Below, one piece after another: positions 1-9,369 of a DNA stretch of 64,000 nucleotides. Source of the stretch: Gemmatimonadaceae bacterium (lineage in GTDB: Bacteria > Gemmatimonadota > Gemmatimonadetes > Gemmatimonadales > Gemmatimonadaceae); contig JAUSJA010000008.1 in NCBI GenBank assembly GCA_030647905.1, forward strand, positions 62,001-126,000. The letters run 5' to 3'. Positions within the stretch are counted from its first letter, which is position 1; each line of letters starts with the position of its first letter. Under the pieces are notes generated by a model, which saw only the letters and a list, made by a program, of their open reading frames with translations, searched no databases and was not told where the DNA came from. Both the position numbers and the translations under genes were made by a program.

Positions 1-2
1 TC

Positions 3-926
3 AGTCTCCGCGACATCGGCGACGGCGTCGGTCTCGAGCGGACTATTCCCAACTCCGACATCTCCAGTCCCGGGCTGGCTCTCGCCGGTTACATGGATCG
101 CTTCGTCGCCGAAAGGCTGCAGGTGCTGGGAGAGACGGAAATCACCTATATCGCGTCTCTCCCGAGGGCGGAGCGGAACAGGATTCTGGAGAGCTTCTTC
201 AGCTTCCAGATGCCGGCGGTGATCGTCACGAAGAACCAGGAGCCGCCGGATGGATTGCGCGCCGCGGCTGCGGCGGCCGGTATTCCGCTTCTGCTGACGC
301 GGCTCAAGACGGCCGAGTTCTACCGGCGCATCAAGCCGGTGCTCGAAGGAGAGTTCGCCGAGACGACGACGCTCCATGGCTCGCTCGCCGACGTCTTCGG
401 CGTGGGTCTCTTCTTCACCGGCCAGAGTGGAATCGGAAAATCCGAATGCGTCCTCGATCTCGTCGAGCGCGGCCACCGTCTCGTCGCCGACGATCTGGTG
501 ATCACAATCCGCCGCGGAAACGACGTTCTGATCGGAAAGGGACACGAGCTCCAGCGCCATCACATGGAGATCCGAGGCATCGGCCTCATTGATATCCCGT
601 CCATCTTCGGTGTACGGGCCGTCCGCCAGCAAAAGCGCATCGAGGTGGTAGTGCGCCTCGAAGAATGGGTCCAGAGTGCGGTCGTGGACCGCACCGGACT
701 CGACACCGAGACCACGACGATCCTCGGCGTCCAGATCCCGCTCATCACAGTTCTCCTCAATCCCGGCAAGAACATCACCGTCATTGCCGAGGTGATCGCG
801 CTCAACCATCTCCTGCGCTACTCGGGAATCAATCCCGCCGAGGCATTCAATCAGCGGCTGATCGGGCGCATGCAGCAGGCGGCGGCTGGAAACGTGCGGG
901 AATATCTGCAGGAAGATGACGAATAA
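3..926 (+). CDS. hprK: HPr kinase/phosphorylase, 5' end outside window
   Basis: HprK phosphorylates and dephosphorylates Ser46 of HPr and so sets PTS-linked carbon regulation in the cytoplasm. The reading frame is open from the first codon of the window, and the family motif PGLALAGY lies before the first internal ATG (93). The true start is therefore upstream and the gene is partial. The P-loop GQSGIGKSE is encoded at about 420-446, followed by GHRLVADDLV and the C-terminal GIGLIDI and RIEVVVRLEEW signatures. The stop overlaps the EIIA gene by 11 nt, and a matching HPr with an intact Ser46 is encoded in the same operon. Confidence 0.95.
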   Translation, partial: SLRDIGDGVGLERTIPNSDISSPGLALAGYMDRFVAERLQVLGETEITYIASLPRAERNRILESFFSFQMPAVIVTKNQEPPDGLRAAAAAAGIPLLLTRLKTAEFYRRIKPVLEGEFAETTTLHGSLADVFGVGLFFTGQSGIGKSECVLDLVERGHRLVADDLVITIRRGNDVLIGKGHELQRHHMEIRGIGLIDIPSIFGVRAVRQQKRIEVVVRLEEWVQSAVVDRTGLDTETTTILGVQIPLITVLLNPGKNITVIAEVIALNHLLRYSGINPAEAFNQRLIGRMQQAAAGNVREYLQEDDE

Positions 927-1338
927 CGCGGAGGGAATCGCCGCCGACTCATCGCCGCCGCGTCCGCGCGCCATAGTTGCCGGCCACGGCGATTTCGCCA
1001 CCGGGCTCATCAGTGCGGTCCAGCAGATCTCCGGCCTGGGCGACGTGTTTCTGCCCCTCTCCAACGCCGGCCTGAGCGCCGAGGACATCGAGAACAGGTA
1101 TCGCGAGGAGGCCTCCGCGTCCGGAGTCCACGTGTTCTTCACCGATCTGCCCGGCGGGAGCGCGACGCTCGCGGTGAGGCGCATCATGCGGGTGGACCCG
1201 GAGATGGTTCTGATAACCGGTGCGAACCTCGCGACGCTGCTCGAGTTCGTGTTTCAGCCCGACTCCGACCCGCGCGAGGCAGCATTGCGTGCGGCGGAAA
1301 AAGGAAAGGCCGCTCTCGCCGTATTCGGGGGGCCGTAA
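916..1338 (+). CDS. PTS mannose/fructose-family EIIA component
   Basis: Cytoplasmic EIIA domain of a mannose-type (ManX/SorF-like) phosphotransferase system; it carries phosphate from HPr to EIIB. The motif IVAGHGDFATG places the phosphorylated His at residue 24, and the 140-aa length is that of a stand-alone EIIA. The ATG overlaps the end of hprK, and the stop overlaps the EIIB start at 1338. The first 18 residues are a Ser/Pro-rich extension before the fold begins. The sugar substrate cannot be told from the sequence. Confidence 0.93.
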   Translation: MTNNAEGIAADSSPPRPRAIVAGHGDFATGLISAVQQISGLGDVFLPLSNAGLSAEDIENRYREEASASGVHVFFTDLPGGSATLAVRRIMRVDPEMVLITGANLATLLEFVFQPDSDPREAALRAAEKGKAALAVFGGP

Positions 1339-1841
1339 TGGCGATCGCGCTCTGTCGCATTGACGACCGCCTCATCCACGGACAGGTGGTCGTCGGATGG
1401 GGCCAGCCGCTCAACATCGGCTTCATCGTCCTGGTTGACGACAACGTCGCGACCTGCGACTGGGAGCAGGACCTCTACCGGATGGGCGTGCCGCCGGAGA
1501 TGGACATCATCTTCAACGATGTCGCCACGGCGGTCAGGAATCACGCCGCCTACGTCTCTGATCCCCGGCGAGGCATTCTCGTCACGCCGGACATCGCAAC
1601 GATGCAGCGACTCGCCTGGGCACTCCCCGGAATTCGCGAGGTGAATATCGGCGGAATCCATCACCGCGCGGGGAGAGTGCAGAAGCTGCGTTACGTCTTC
1701 CTCGCACCGGAGGAGGAAGCACAGTTGCGCGAGCTTGTCTCCGCCGGGCTTCGTATCACGGCGCAGGATGTCCCTGCTGCGCGGGCCGTTCCGGTGAGTG
1801 AGGTGCTCGCCGATCCGTCTTCGGGAGAGAAGTCGGCGTGA
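1338..1841 (+). CDS. PTS mannose/sorbose-family EIIB component
   Basis: EIIB transfers phosphate from EIIA to the incoming sugar. The family signature RIDDRLIHGQV is at the N-terminus with the active-site His at residue 14. The 167-aa length is normal for a stand-alone sorbose-type EIIB. The start overlaps the EIIA stop by one base, and the end overlaps EIIC by 4 nt, so the four EII polypeptides are probably translationally coupled. Confidence 0.94.
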   Translation: MAIALCRIDDRLIHGQVVVGWGQPLNIGFIVLVDDNVATCDWEQDLYRMGVPPEMDIIFNDVATAVRNHAAYVSDPRRGILVTPDIATMQRLAWALPGIREVNIGGIHHRAGRVQKLRYVFLAPEEEAQLRELVSAGLRITAQDVPAARAVPVSEVLADPSSGEKSA

Positions 1842-2521
1842 TTCTCATGGATCTTCTTCCTGTTGCAATCCTCGGCGGATTTCTCGGCATGGACGTCGTT
1901 ACGTTTCCACAGGCGATGATCTCACGGCCGATTGTCGCGGCCACGGTTGCCGGGGCGTTCATCGGAAACGCACCCGCGGGATTGATGATGGGCGTCGTGC
2001 TCGAGCTCCTCGCGCTCGAAATGCTGCCGTTCGGCGCATCACGGTATCCGGAGTGGGGCTCGGCAAGCGTCGTCGGCGGAGCTCTCTATGCGGCGTTTCC
2101 CGGCGATCCGGCGGGTGCCCTTGCCGCCACGCTGCTCGCGGCTCTGGTCACGGCGATGCTGAGCGGCAAGAGCATGGTATGGCTGAGACGCCTGAACGCA
2201 TCGCTCGCCATGCGAGAGAGAGACGCGCTCGACAGCGGATCGACCGACGCGGTGACAGGGTTGCAGCTCTTCGGTCTCACCGCCGACCTGATCCGCGGAT
2301 TTCTCGTTACGCTCGTCGCGATGGTGGCATTCAGCCCATTGATGCGCGCAATCGTCGGCACGTGGGGAACCGATGCGCGATACTCGCGCGGCGCTGTCGT
2401 GGCGATCGTCGCGGCGGTATCTGCGGGAGCGATCTGGAAGATTTTTCACAGCCTGCCGCTCGCGCGCCTGCTCTTCGTCGCGGGCCTCTCTCTGGGTGCG
2501 GTGATCCTGGTGACGCGATGA
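1838..2521 (+). CDS. PTS mannose/sorbose-family EIIC membrane component
   Basis: Integral membrane subunit that forms the sugar channel together with EIID. The N-terminus (LGGFLGMDVVTFPQAMISRP) followed by MGVVLELLALEMLPFGASRYPEWG is typical of ManY/SorA proteins. Several hydrophobic stretches are visible through the 227 residues. It overlaps EIIB and EIID by 4 nt each. Confidence 0.92.
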   Translation: MILMDLLPVAILGGFLGMDVVTFPQAMISRPIVAATVAGAFIGNAPAGLMMGVVLELLALEMLPFGASRYPEWGSASVVGGALYAAFPGDPAGALAATLLAALVTAMLSGKSMVWLRRLNASLAMRERDALDSGSTDAVTGLQLFGLTADLIRGFLVTLVAMVAFSPLMRAIVGTWGTDARYSRGAVVAIVAAVSAGAIWKIFHSLPLARLLFVAGLSLGAVILVTR

Positions 2522-3303
2522 CGGGCACGCTCCACACGGGACGGGGGAGCGAGGCGATCCGGATTCCTTTCGGAATCTGGATGCGCATGTATCTCCGGTT
2601 GTTCGCGGTCCAGGGATCGTGGAACTACGAGACGATGCTCGGCAACGGCATCGCGTTCTGCACGGAGCCGGCCCTCCGTCTTCTTCCAGGCGGCATGAAG
2701 GGAGCGCGCTATGCGGAAGCGCTTGGCAGGCAGGCGAAGTACTTCAACGCCCATCCGTATCTCGCCGGCGTCGCCGTCGGCGCGCTCGCTCGTGCGGAGC
2801 TCGACAGCGTTCCCGCGGCTCTCATCGAGCGGTTTCGCACGGCGCTCGCCGGCCCGCTGGGCAGTGTCGGCGACAGGCTCGTCTGGGCGAGCTGGCTTCC
2901 GCTGTGCTCTTTGATCGCGCTCGGCGCATATGGGCTCGGCGCGCGCCCGGTTCAGGTCGTCGCTATTTTTCTGGTGATCTACAATCTCGGTCATTTCATC
3001 CTCCGCGCCTGGGGACTGCGAGTAGGCTTTCAGCGGGGACTGCAAGTGGCGGATGCGCTGGGCCACCCCGTTTTGCGGAGAGGGCCGCAGTACGTCGGTA
3101 CCGCGGCGGCGTTGCTGGCCGGCATCGCCATTCCGCTCGCCGCGCGCGAGGTAATCGGTGGTAGTCGCTCTCTCTCGGCGGAGATCATTCTGCTCGCGAT
3201 CGGCGGTGGTTTGCTGCTCGCGCGGTTCGGAGAGCGGGTCGAGGGGTGGCGTCTGTCGCTCGCGGTGCTCGCGCTGTTCGTTCTCTTCTCGGTGACTCGT
3301 TGA
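2518..3303 (+). CDS. PTS mannose/sorbose-family EIID membrane component
   Basis: The EIID partner of EIIC, about 261 aa from the ATG at 2518, which overlaps the EIIC stop in an ATGA arrangement. The open frame extends upstream to about 1798, but that part only shadows EIIB/EIIC. Family features are FAVQGSWNYETMLGNGIAF near residue 30, a soluble helical middle with GPLGSVGDRLVW, and C-terminal membrane helices. HPr follows with a TGATG overlap. Confidence 0.93.
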   Translation: MTGTLHTGRGSEAIRIPFGIWMRMYLRLFAVQGSWNYETMLGNGIAFCTEPALRLLPGGMKGARYAEALGRQAKYFNAHPYLAGVAVGALARAELDSVPAALIERFRTALAGPLGSVGDRLVWASWLPLCSLIALGAYGLGARPVQVVAIFLVIYNLGHFILRAWGLRVGFQRGLQVADALGHPVLRRGPQYVGTAAALLAGIAIPLAAREVIGGSRSLSAEIILLAIGGGLLLARFGERVEGWRLSLAVLALFVLFSVTR

Positions 3304-3566
3304 TGGCTGAACGCAGCGTGCAGATCGTGAACAAACTCGGCATACACGCTCGGCCGGCGGCAGAGATCGTCAAGACGGCTTCGCGGTTTCGGAGCAGCAT
3401 CACGATCATCCGCGAGGATCTCGAGGTCAACGGGAAAAGCATCATGGGCGTGATGATGCTCGCTGCGGAGTGCGGCTCGGCGATCCTCATTCGTGCGGAC
3501 GGCGAGGACGCCGGCGCCGCGCTCGACGCTCTTGCCGCCGTCGTCGCTGACGGATTCGGGGAATAG
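3303..3566 (+). CDS. ptsH: Phosphocarrier protein HPr
   Basis: Small carrier (87 aa) that takes phosphate from enzyme I on His15 and passes it to EIIA. GIHARPAAE places the catalytic His exactly at position 15. GKSIMGVMML places the regulatory Ser at position 46, the target of the HPr kinase encoded at the start of the operon. Both sites are intact, so this HPr can act in transport and regulation. The ATG at 3303 overlaps the EIID stop; the longer upstream reading is a shadow. Confidence 0.96.
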   Translation: MAERSVQIVNKLGIHARPAAEIVKTASRFRSSITIIREDLEVNGKSIMGVMMLAAECGSAILIRADGEDAGAALDALAAVVADGFGE

Positions 3567-5389
3567 TGCGCGACCACTCATCTCCCGAAGGCAAACTGGT
3601 CGGGATGCCCGCGTCGCCGGGCATCGTGATCGGCCCGGTGCATCTGCTCCTCTGGGAAGTGCCGGAGGTGCCGAGCCGTATCGTCACCGACGAATCCATC
3701 CCGGACGAGATCGCCCGCCTGCATGGTGCCCTCGAACAGGCGAAGCAGCGGCTGATCCAGGTCAAGCACCGAGTCGAGAAGCATGCGGGTCCCGAGGAGG
3801 CCGCGATCTTTGACGTGCAGATCGCGATTCTCTCCGACGTCCAGCTCATAGACAGCGTCGAAACGCTGATCCGCCAGAATCTGGGCGCCGAGAAGGCCTT
3901 CGATCTCGTGTTGATCGAATGGCGCCAGAACTTCGCGCGGCACACGCAGCCGATGATTCGCGAGCGCGTAGGCGATCTGACGGACGTGCAGATTCGCGTC
4001 CTCTCCATCCTGCTTGGCCTCCCCGACCATGACCCGGTGGATGCGACGAAGGGAAGGAACGCCATCCTCGTCACGCACGATCTGACACCGAGCCTGACAG
4101 TGCAGCTCGACCGCGACGCGATCGCGGCGATCGCGACCGACGCGGGCACGCGGACATCACATGTCGCGATTCTCGCCAGATCGCTCGGGTTGCCCGCCGT
4201 GGTGGGACTTCGCGACGCGACGCTGCGGCTGCGCTCCGGCGAGGATGTAATTCTCGACGGCTCGTCGGGCGTCGTGATCGTCAATCCGTCGGCTGCTCAG
4301 ATCGCCGCGTACTCCGACCGCGCGACTCGCGAAGAAGCGGACACGGCCGAGCTGCAGGGACTCGTGGATGCCGAGCCGGTCACACTCGACGGAGTGCGGA
4401 TTACGCTCAGGGCGAATGTGGATCTGCCCGAGGAGGCGGAAGCGGCGGCGCGTTCGGGCGCGGAAGGAGTTGGGCTGATGCGCACCGAGTTTCTGGTCGT
4501 AGGTCGCGCGACGATGCCCGACGAAGAGGAGCAGTATCGCGCCTACAGGCGAGTCGTGGAGGCGTTCGGCGACAAGCCCGTGGTGATCCGGACATTCGAC
4601 ATCGGCGGCGACAAGCTGCCAGTAGGCGGCTATCCGACGGAGGCGAACCCGTTTCTCGGCTGGCGCGCGATCCGAATGTGCCTCGATGAGCCCGAGCTCT
4701 TCAAGACGCAACTGAGGGCGCTGTTGCGCGCGGCGATGCACGGCGATGTGCGAATCATGCTTCCGCTCGTCGTGACGGTGGATGAAGTGCGGCAGGCACG
4801 GCGGCTGCTCGAGGAAGCCGCCACCGAGCTCGACGCGCGCAGCGTGGATTACCGGCACGATCTGCCTCTCGGCGTGATGGTGGAGACGCCGGCGGCGGCG
4901 TTGGCCGCGGACACGCTCGTGAACGACGTGGCGTTCTTCAGCATCGGCACCAACGATCTGGTGCAGTACACTCTCGCGGTGGACCGGGGCAACGCGAACC
5001 TCGCGAGCCGTTTCACTCCGCTGCATCCGGCCGTGCTGAGGCTCATTCGGCGTACGGTCGAAGTGGGGCACGATGCCGGGCTCGAGGTGAGCGTGTGCGG
5101 AGAGATGGCGTCGCAGCCGATCATGGCGTTCGCCCTCATTGGGCTCGGCGTGCGGCAGCTGAGCGTCGCGGGGCGGTCAGTGCCTCTGGTCAAGCGCATC
5201 CTCCGCGGAGTGAGCGCGAGCATCGCGGCCGAGGCGGCGAATGCGGCGCTGGCGACTCAGACGGCGCGCGAAGCGGAGCGCGAGCTGCGCAGCCGCCTTC
5301 TCGCTGCGTTCGGTGACGCGGAGTTTCTGCGCGACGGGTTGCCTGAGTACGTGGACGGGAATACGTTTGAGGGATTCGGCGGACCTTAA
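3566..5389 (+). CDS. ptsI: PTS enzyme I (phosphoenolpyruvate-protein phosphotransferase)
   Basis: Enzyme I (607 aa) autophosphorylates from PEP and charges HPr. The GTG start at 3566 overlaps the HPr stop. Order of parts: N-terminal HPr-binding helices, the swivelling phosphohistidine domain with [21 protein letters not shown] (active His at residue 199), and the C-terminal TIM-barrel PEP-binding domain with [20 protein letters not shown] and [12 protein letters not shown]. It ends the PTS operon; no sugar-catabolic genes are attached. Confidence 0.96.
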   Translation: MRDHSSPEGKLVGMPASPGIVIGPVHLLLWEVPEVPSRIVTDESIPDEIARLHGALEQAKQRLIQVKHRVEKHAGPEEAAIFDVQIAILSDVQLIDSVETLIRQNLGAEKAFDLVLIEWRQNFARHTQPMIRERVGDLTDVQIRVLSILLGLPDHDPVDATKGRNAILVTHDLTPSLTVQLDRDAIAAIATDAGTRTSHVAILARSLGLPAVVGLRDATLRLRSGEDVILDGSSGVVIVNPSAAQIAAYSDRATREEADTAELQGLVDAEPVTLDGVRITLRANVDLPEEAEAAARSGAEGVGLMRTEFLVVGRATMPDEEEQYRAYRRVVEAFGDKPVVIRTFDIGGDKLPVGGYPTEANPFLGWRAIRMCLDEPELFKTQLRALLRAAMHGDVRIMLPLVVTVDEVRQARRLLEEAATELDARSVDYRHDLPLGVMVETPAAALAADTLVNDVAFFSIGTNDLVQYTLAVDRGNANLASRFTPLHPAVLRLIRRTVEVGHDAGLEVSVCGEMASQPIMAFALIGLGVRQLSVAGRSVPLVKRILRGVSASIAAEAANAALATQTAREAERELRSRLLAAFGDAEFLRDGLPEYVDGNTFEGFGGP

Positions 5390-5460
5390 GACCAATGCCG
5401 GCACGAATCGTACGGCGTGCCCGCAGTCCGCTTCTCCCTGTCCCAATCCTGAGGGATATC

Positions 5461-6633
5461 GTGCTCGATCGACATCTATTCACCTCTGAGTCAGTTACCG
5501 AGGGTCACCCCGACAAGGTAGCTGACCAGATCTCGGACGCCATTCTCGACGCCATCCTGGCGGACGATCCAGTCGCGCGCGTCGCGTGCGAGACGCTCGT
5601 GACAACCGGACTGGCCTGCATTGCCGGCGAGATCACGACAACGACCTACGTTCCTTTCTCCGACATCGTGCGCTCGACCATCGAGCGCATCGGCTATACG
5701 GATGCGACTTTCGGATTCGATTTCAAGACCTGCGCCGTGATCTCGACGATCGGACGGCAATCGCCCGACATCAAGCGGGGTGTGGATACCGGCGGAGCGG
5801 GGGATCAGGGGATGATGTTCGGCTACGCGTCGGATGAGACTCCCGAGCTGATGCCGATGCCGATCGTTCTCGCGCACGGGCTGACGAAGCGGCTGGCGGA
5901 TTGCCGTCGCAACGGCAGCGACTGGCTTCGCCCGGACGGCAAGTCGCAGGTGACCGTCGTGTACGAGGACGGCGTTCCCGTCGCCGTTGATACGGTCGTT
6001 ATTTCCACCCAGCACGACGACAAGATCAGCAACAAGAAGCTTTTTCAGGCGATCATAGCTGACGTCATCGAACCTGTTATCCCCAAAGAGCTTAGACCAA
6101 AGGACATAAAGTATCACATCAACCCAACCGGGCGATTCGTGATCGGCGGCCCGCAGGGCGACGCCGGACTCACCGGGCGCAAGATCATCGTGGACACGTA
6201 CGGTGGAATGGGGCGTCATGGCGGCGGCGCTTTCAGCGGAAAGGATCCGTCGAAGGTGGATCGCAGCGCGTGCTATGCGGCGCGCTGGGTGGCCAAGAAT
6301 ATCGTCGCGGCCAAGCTCGCGCGGCGCTGCGAGGTCCAGCTGGCATACGCGATCGGTGTTGCGCACCCGGTATCGGTGATGGTGGATACGTTCGGGACGA
6401 ATACCGTTCCCGAAGCGGCGATCATGCGGGCCGTCGGCGAAGTGTTCGACCTCACGCCGCGCGGCATCATGGCGGACCTCGAGCTTCGCAAGCCGATCTA
6501 CGAGAAGACCGCTGCATACGGCCACTTCGGGCGCGACCCGGAGAAGACCGGAAGCGGCAAGCGCGGGCGCACCTTCTTCACATGGGAGCGCACCGATCGT
6601 GTGAAGCAGCTCCAGAAGGCCGTGAAGCCGTAG
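5461..6633 (+). CDS. metK: S-adenosylmethionine synthetase
   Basis: Makes S-adenosylmethionine from methionine and ATP. The hallmark N-terminus [25 protein letters not shown] and the motif [16 protein letters not shown] are intact. I place the start at GTG 5461, because a GAGG ribosome-binding site sits just upstream at about 5452 and homology begins there; the frame also opens at ATG 5395. The product is then 390 aa, the usual length. Confidence 0.95.
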   Translation: MLDRHLFTSESVTEGHPDKVADQISDAILDAILADDPVARVACETLVTTGLACIAGEITTTTYVPFSDIVRSTIERIGYTDATFGFDFKTCAVISTIGRQSPDIKRGVDTGGAGDQGMMFGYASDETPELMPMPIVLAHGLTKRLADCRRNGSDWLRPDGKSQVTVVYEDGVPVAVDTVVISTQHDDKISNKKLFQAIIADVIEPVIPKELRPKDIKYHINPTGRFVIGGPQGDAGLTGRKIIVDTYGGMGRHGGGAFSGKDPSKVDRSACYAARWVAKNIVAAKLARRCEVQLAYAIGVAHPVSVMVDTFGTNTVPEAAIMRAVGEVFDLTPRGIMADLELRKPIYEKTAAYGHFGRDPEKTGSGKRGRTFFTWERTDRVKQLQKAVKP

Positions 6634-6711
6634 TCAACTTGCCGACTGAACGAGTGCCACAGCCGGGGAGGACGCCTTCAACGCCATCCGACGCGGCGTT
6701 ACATTCCGGAA

Positions 6712-7248
6712 ATGCAGCTTGTCGAAGTGGAAGTGATGCGCCTCGGACTCGACCGGTCCAACAACTCCTATGTCGTGATACTCAAGGAGAAGGGCGGCGA
6801 GCGGCTGCTCCCGATCTGGATTGGCCAGCCGGAAGCCGAATCCATCGTCATCGAGATGAGCAAGCTTCACCGCGACAGGCCGCTCACTCACGATCTCTGC
6901 AAGACGCTGATCACCGGACTTGGCGGGACACTTCGCAGAATCCAGATCACGAAGGTCGAGAATCGCACGTACTACGCCGAGCTCCAGATTCATCGCGAAG
7001 ACAAGATCATCAACATCGACGCGCGCCCGTCCGACAGCATCGCCATTGCGCTTCGCTTCACCGCTCCGATGTACGCGCAGGACTCCCTGCTGACGGCGTT
7101 CGTGTTTGACGGATCGTCCGAAGAAGGCGAATCCTACACGACGCCGGGCGCCACCGCCGCGCGTCCCGGCGACGAGATGACGGCCGACGAGCTCAAGAGC
7201 TATCTGGAGAATCTGCGTCCCGAAGACTTTGGGAAGTTCAACATCTAG
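6712..7248 (+). CDS. Bifunctional nuclease (BFN/DUF151) domain protein
   Basis: 178 aa. The N-terminal 140 residues carry the conserved BFN core (LPIWIGQPEAESI, then RPLTHDL and IDARPSDSIAIALR). Family members in plants are reported as nucleases; the bacterial role is poorly defined. The C-terminal 40 residues are a short acidic tail, and no UVR domain is present. Its last 20 nt overlap the next gene, which suggests co-transcription. Confidence 0.85.
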   Translation: MQLVEVEVMRLGLDRSNNSYVVILKEKGGERLLPIWIGQPEAESIVIEMSKLHRDRPLTHDLCKTLITGLGGTLRRIQITKVENRTYYAELQIHREDKIINIDARPSDSIAIALRFTAPMYAQDSLLTAFVFDGSSEEGESYTTPGATAARPGDEMTADELKSYLENLRPEDFGKFNI

Positions 7249-8224
7249 TCTCATCCTCCTGCTCGTTGCGCGCGTCGCGATGGCGCAGGATCCGGTGCTT
7301 CCCTCCGACACCGACGAGGTGCCGACGGGACCGCAGCGCGTCGTCGGCCAGGTTGTCAAGCCGGGCACGAGCAGTATGCTCCCGGTGCCGAACGTGTGGG
7401 TGACGCTTCACCGGGTCGGCTCCGACCGCTCCGCTCCGCTCGACTCGATGCGCGCCGACGGCCGCGGACGGTATCACTTCGACTTTACCAGAACTGGCGA
7501 CCGCCGCGCGATCTACTTCGTGTCGGCATCGTACGGGGGGGTCGCCTACTTCACTCCGACGCTCGCGCATCCGACAGTCAGCGGAGAAGAAGCGGAGATA
7601 GCCGTGTTCGATACGACGTCGGCGATGGTGCCGATCAGTGTTCGCGGTCATCATGTCGTCGTGTCCGCGGTGGACGCCAGCGGGCAACGGAACGTGACCG
7701 AAGTGTTCGAGCTCGCAAACGACAGCTCGGTCACGAGGGTCGTATCATCAGGCGCTGACGGCGCGACATGGTCGGCCGTTCTGCCGCCTCAGGCGTCTGG
7801 CTTCCATGTCTCGCACGGGGATGTTCCCGCCGCGGCCGTGAAATTCGAGGGTGGGCGCGCTCGCGTCTTCGCGCCGATCGCGCCGGGCCTCAGGCAGCTT
7901 GCCTTCAGCTACTCGATTGCGGCGAGCGCGTTTCCGCTTCGCATTCCGGTGACGCGCGAGACGCAGATACTCGAGGTGCTCGTCGAGGAGGAGAAGGGCA
8001 CCGTCTCCGGCGCGAAGCTCAAGGAACGCGCGCCCGTCGCACTCGAGCAACGGAGCTTTCGCCGGTTCCTCGCCGATGACGTCCCCGCAAACTCCGTCTC
8101 GGTGATCGATCTTCCCGCCGCAGCGCGGAACACGGCCATCGGTCCCAGGTACATGATTGCCCTCACCATCATTATCGGGGGCGCGATGACATTCGCGCTT
8201 GCCCGCGCACTCCGGCGGCGGTAA
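7229..8224 (+). CDS. Secreted/membrane-anchored protein with carboxypeptidase-regulatory-like domain
   Basis: 331 aa from a TTG at 7229 inside the previous gene. The N-terminus (SSLILLLVARVAMAQ) looks like a signal peptide. Residues about 35-110 resemble a carboxypeptidase-regulatory-like beta fold (VVGQVVKPGTS, then NVWVTLHRVG). A single C-terminal helix (MIALTIIIGGAMTFALA) followed by RRR suggests an anchor with most of the protein outside the cytoplasm. No enzymatic motif is seen and the specific role is unknown. It ends just before the cobalamin riboswitch. Confidence 0.7.
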   Translation: MGSSTSSLILLLVARVAMAQDPVLPSDTDEVPTGPQRVVGQVVKPGTSSMLPVPNVWVTLHRVGSDRSAPLDSMRADGRGRYHFDFTRTGDRRAIYFVSASYGGVAYFTPTLAHPTVSGEEAEIAVFDTTSAMVPISVRGHHVVVSAVDASGQRNVTEVFELANDSSVTRVVSSGADGATWSAVLPPQASGFHVSHGDVPAAAVKFEGGRARVFAPIAPGLRQLAFSYSIAASAFPLRIPVTRETQILEVLVEEEKGTVSGAKLKERAPVALEQRSFRRFLADDVPANSVSVIDLPAAARNTAIGPRYMIALTIIIGGAMTFALARALRRR

Positions 8225-8244
8225 GCTTCGGTACAATTGATTCG

Positions 8245-8382
8245 CGAACGGGAGCCACGGAAGCCGGTGAAATGCCGGCGCGGCCCCGCCACTGTATCGG
8301 GCATCACAACGCGCGCTCGTAGCACCACTGGCAAGACACAGCCGGGAAGGTGAGCGCCGCGGCCCGGAGCCAGGAGACGACT
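8245..8382 (+). promoter_or_regulatory. Cobalamin (AdoCbl) riboswitch
   Basis: The conserved blocks of a cobalamin riboswitch appear in order: GGAAGCCGGTGAAATGCCGG (8259-8278), GCCCCGCCACTGTA (8283-8296), a CACTGG segment near 8326, GGGAAGG at 8344, and the B12 box AGCCAGGAGACG at 8369-8380. It precedes btuF-btuC-btuD-btuB, so it should shut off B12 uptake when cobalamin is plentiful. The expression platform is the hairpin at 8465-8492. Confidence 0.93.
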
Positions 8383-8464
8383 TTCGTTCGCGCCACGTTT
8401 TCAGAACCTCGGGGGAGGTGCTGGTGGCGTTCGAGGCGTCCCCGGCGGACGCGTTGACGTTGCG

Positions 8465-8492
8465 GGCATTCTCCCAGGAGAATGCCTTTTTT
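8465..8492 (+). terminator. Riboswitch-linked intrinsic terminator overlapping the btuF start
   Basis: A perfect inverted repeat (GGCATTCTCC, CA, GGAGAATGCC) is followed directly by six T residues. This is a strong intrinsic terminator about 80 nt downstream of the B12 box. The 3' arm contains both the GGAG that could serve as ribosome-binding site and the ATG at 8482, so folding would block translation as well as transcription. Confidence 0.8.
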
Positions 8493-9369
8493 GCGCGCAT
8501 ACGCTTTCCTCGCCCTACCGCTTCTCGCGATCGCCGCGTGCCAGCGCGCTGACGTTCCTGCGCAAGCCAATACCGACGACTTCGGCGATCCGATAATCAG
8601 AAAGGCGGCTCCGCGGCGCGTCGTCTCTCTGAACCCGGCGACGACGGATCTCGTCTTTGCGCTTGGCGCCGGCGGTCGCCTCGTCGGCCGCACTCACTGG
8701 GATCTGTATCCCGAAGAGGCCAGGGCCGTCCCTGACCTCGGCTCCGGCCTCCGGCCAAACGTCGAAGCAGTGCTCGGCGCGCGGCCCGATCTCGTCATCC
8801 TCTATGCGAGCAATGACAACCGCGCTGCCGCGACCGAGCTTCGCGCCTCCGGCGTCAACACTGTCTCGCTCAAGATAGATCACATCGCCGATTTCGATCG
8901 TGCGGTGCGGCTGATCGCCATCCTGCTTGGCGACAGCGCCCGTGGCCCCGCGGTGGCCGATTCCGTCATGCGGACACTCCGCCGGGTCGGCGAGGCGACG
9001 GCTTCGCTTCCAAAGCCCACCGTGTTCTGGCACATCTGGGACGCACCGCTGATCACGATCGCGAGCGGCAGCTACATGAACGAGCTGATAGACATCGCCG
9101 GTGGCCGCAACATCTATCGTGAGTTACCTGACGCGTCACCGGCCGTGTCCATCGAGGACGTACTCAAGCACGACCCGCAGTACATCATCACTGGCCCTGA
9201 AGGGGCGGCGAAGATTGCGCGTGATCCGCGCTGGTCGCAGTCATCGGCAGTGAAGCGGCGGCGCATTCTCGTCGTGGACACGGCGATCGTCGGCCGCCCA
9301 TCGGTGCGCCTGGGCGAGGCCGCGCTGTCGCTCGCCCAGCTGCTTCATCCGGGCGCAGTCCGCCGATGA
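8482..9369 (+). CDS. btuF: Vitamin B12 ABC transporter, periplasmic-binding lipoprotein
   Basis: Captures cobalamin and delivers it to BtuCD. It has a short signal peptide with lipobox LAIAAC and a typical BtuF/FhuD fold beginning RRVVSLNPATTDLVFALGAG. The length is 295 aa from ATG 8482. That ATG lies inside the terminator stem only one base from the GGAG; the in-frame TTG at 8491 has a better spacing and still keeps the signal peptide. The last 4 nt overlap btuC. Regulation is by the cobalamin riboswitch. Confidence 0.9.
   Translation: MPFLRAYAFLALPLLAIAACQRADVPAQANTDDFGDPIIRKAAPRRVVSLNPATTDLVFALGAGGRLVGRTHWDLYPEEARAVPDLGSGLRPNVEAVLGARPDLVILYASNDNRAAATELRASGVNTVSLKIDHIADFDRAVRLIAILLGDSARGPAVADSVMRTLRRVGEATASLPKPTVFWHIWDAPLITIASGSYMNELIDIAGGRNIYRELPDASPAVSIEDVLKHDPQYIITGPEGAAKIARDPRWSQSSAVKRRRILVVDTAIVGRPSVRLGEAALSLAQLLHPGAVRR

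Noticed and set aside
1798-2517. Upstream extension of the EIID frame across EIIB/EIIC
   Set aside because: Low-complexity Arg-rich translation overlapping two conserved genes; EIID homology begins after ATG 2518.
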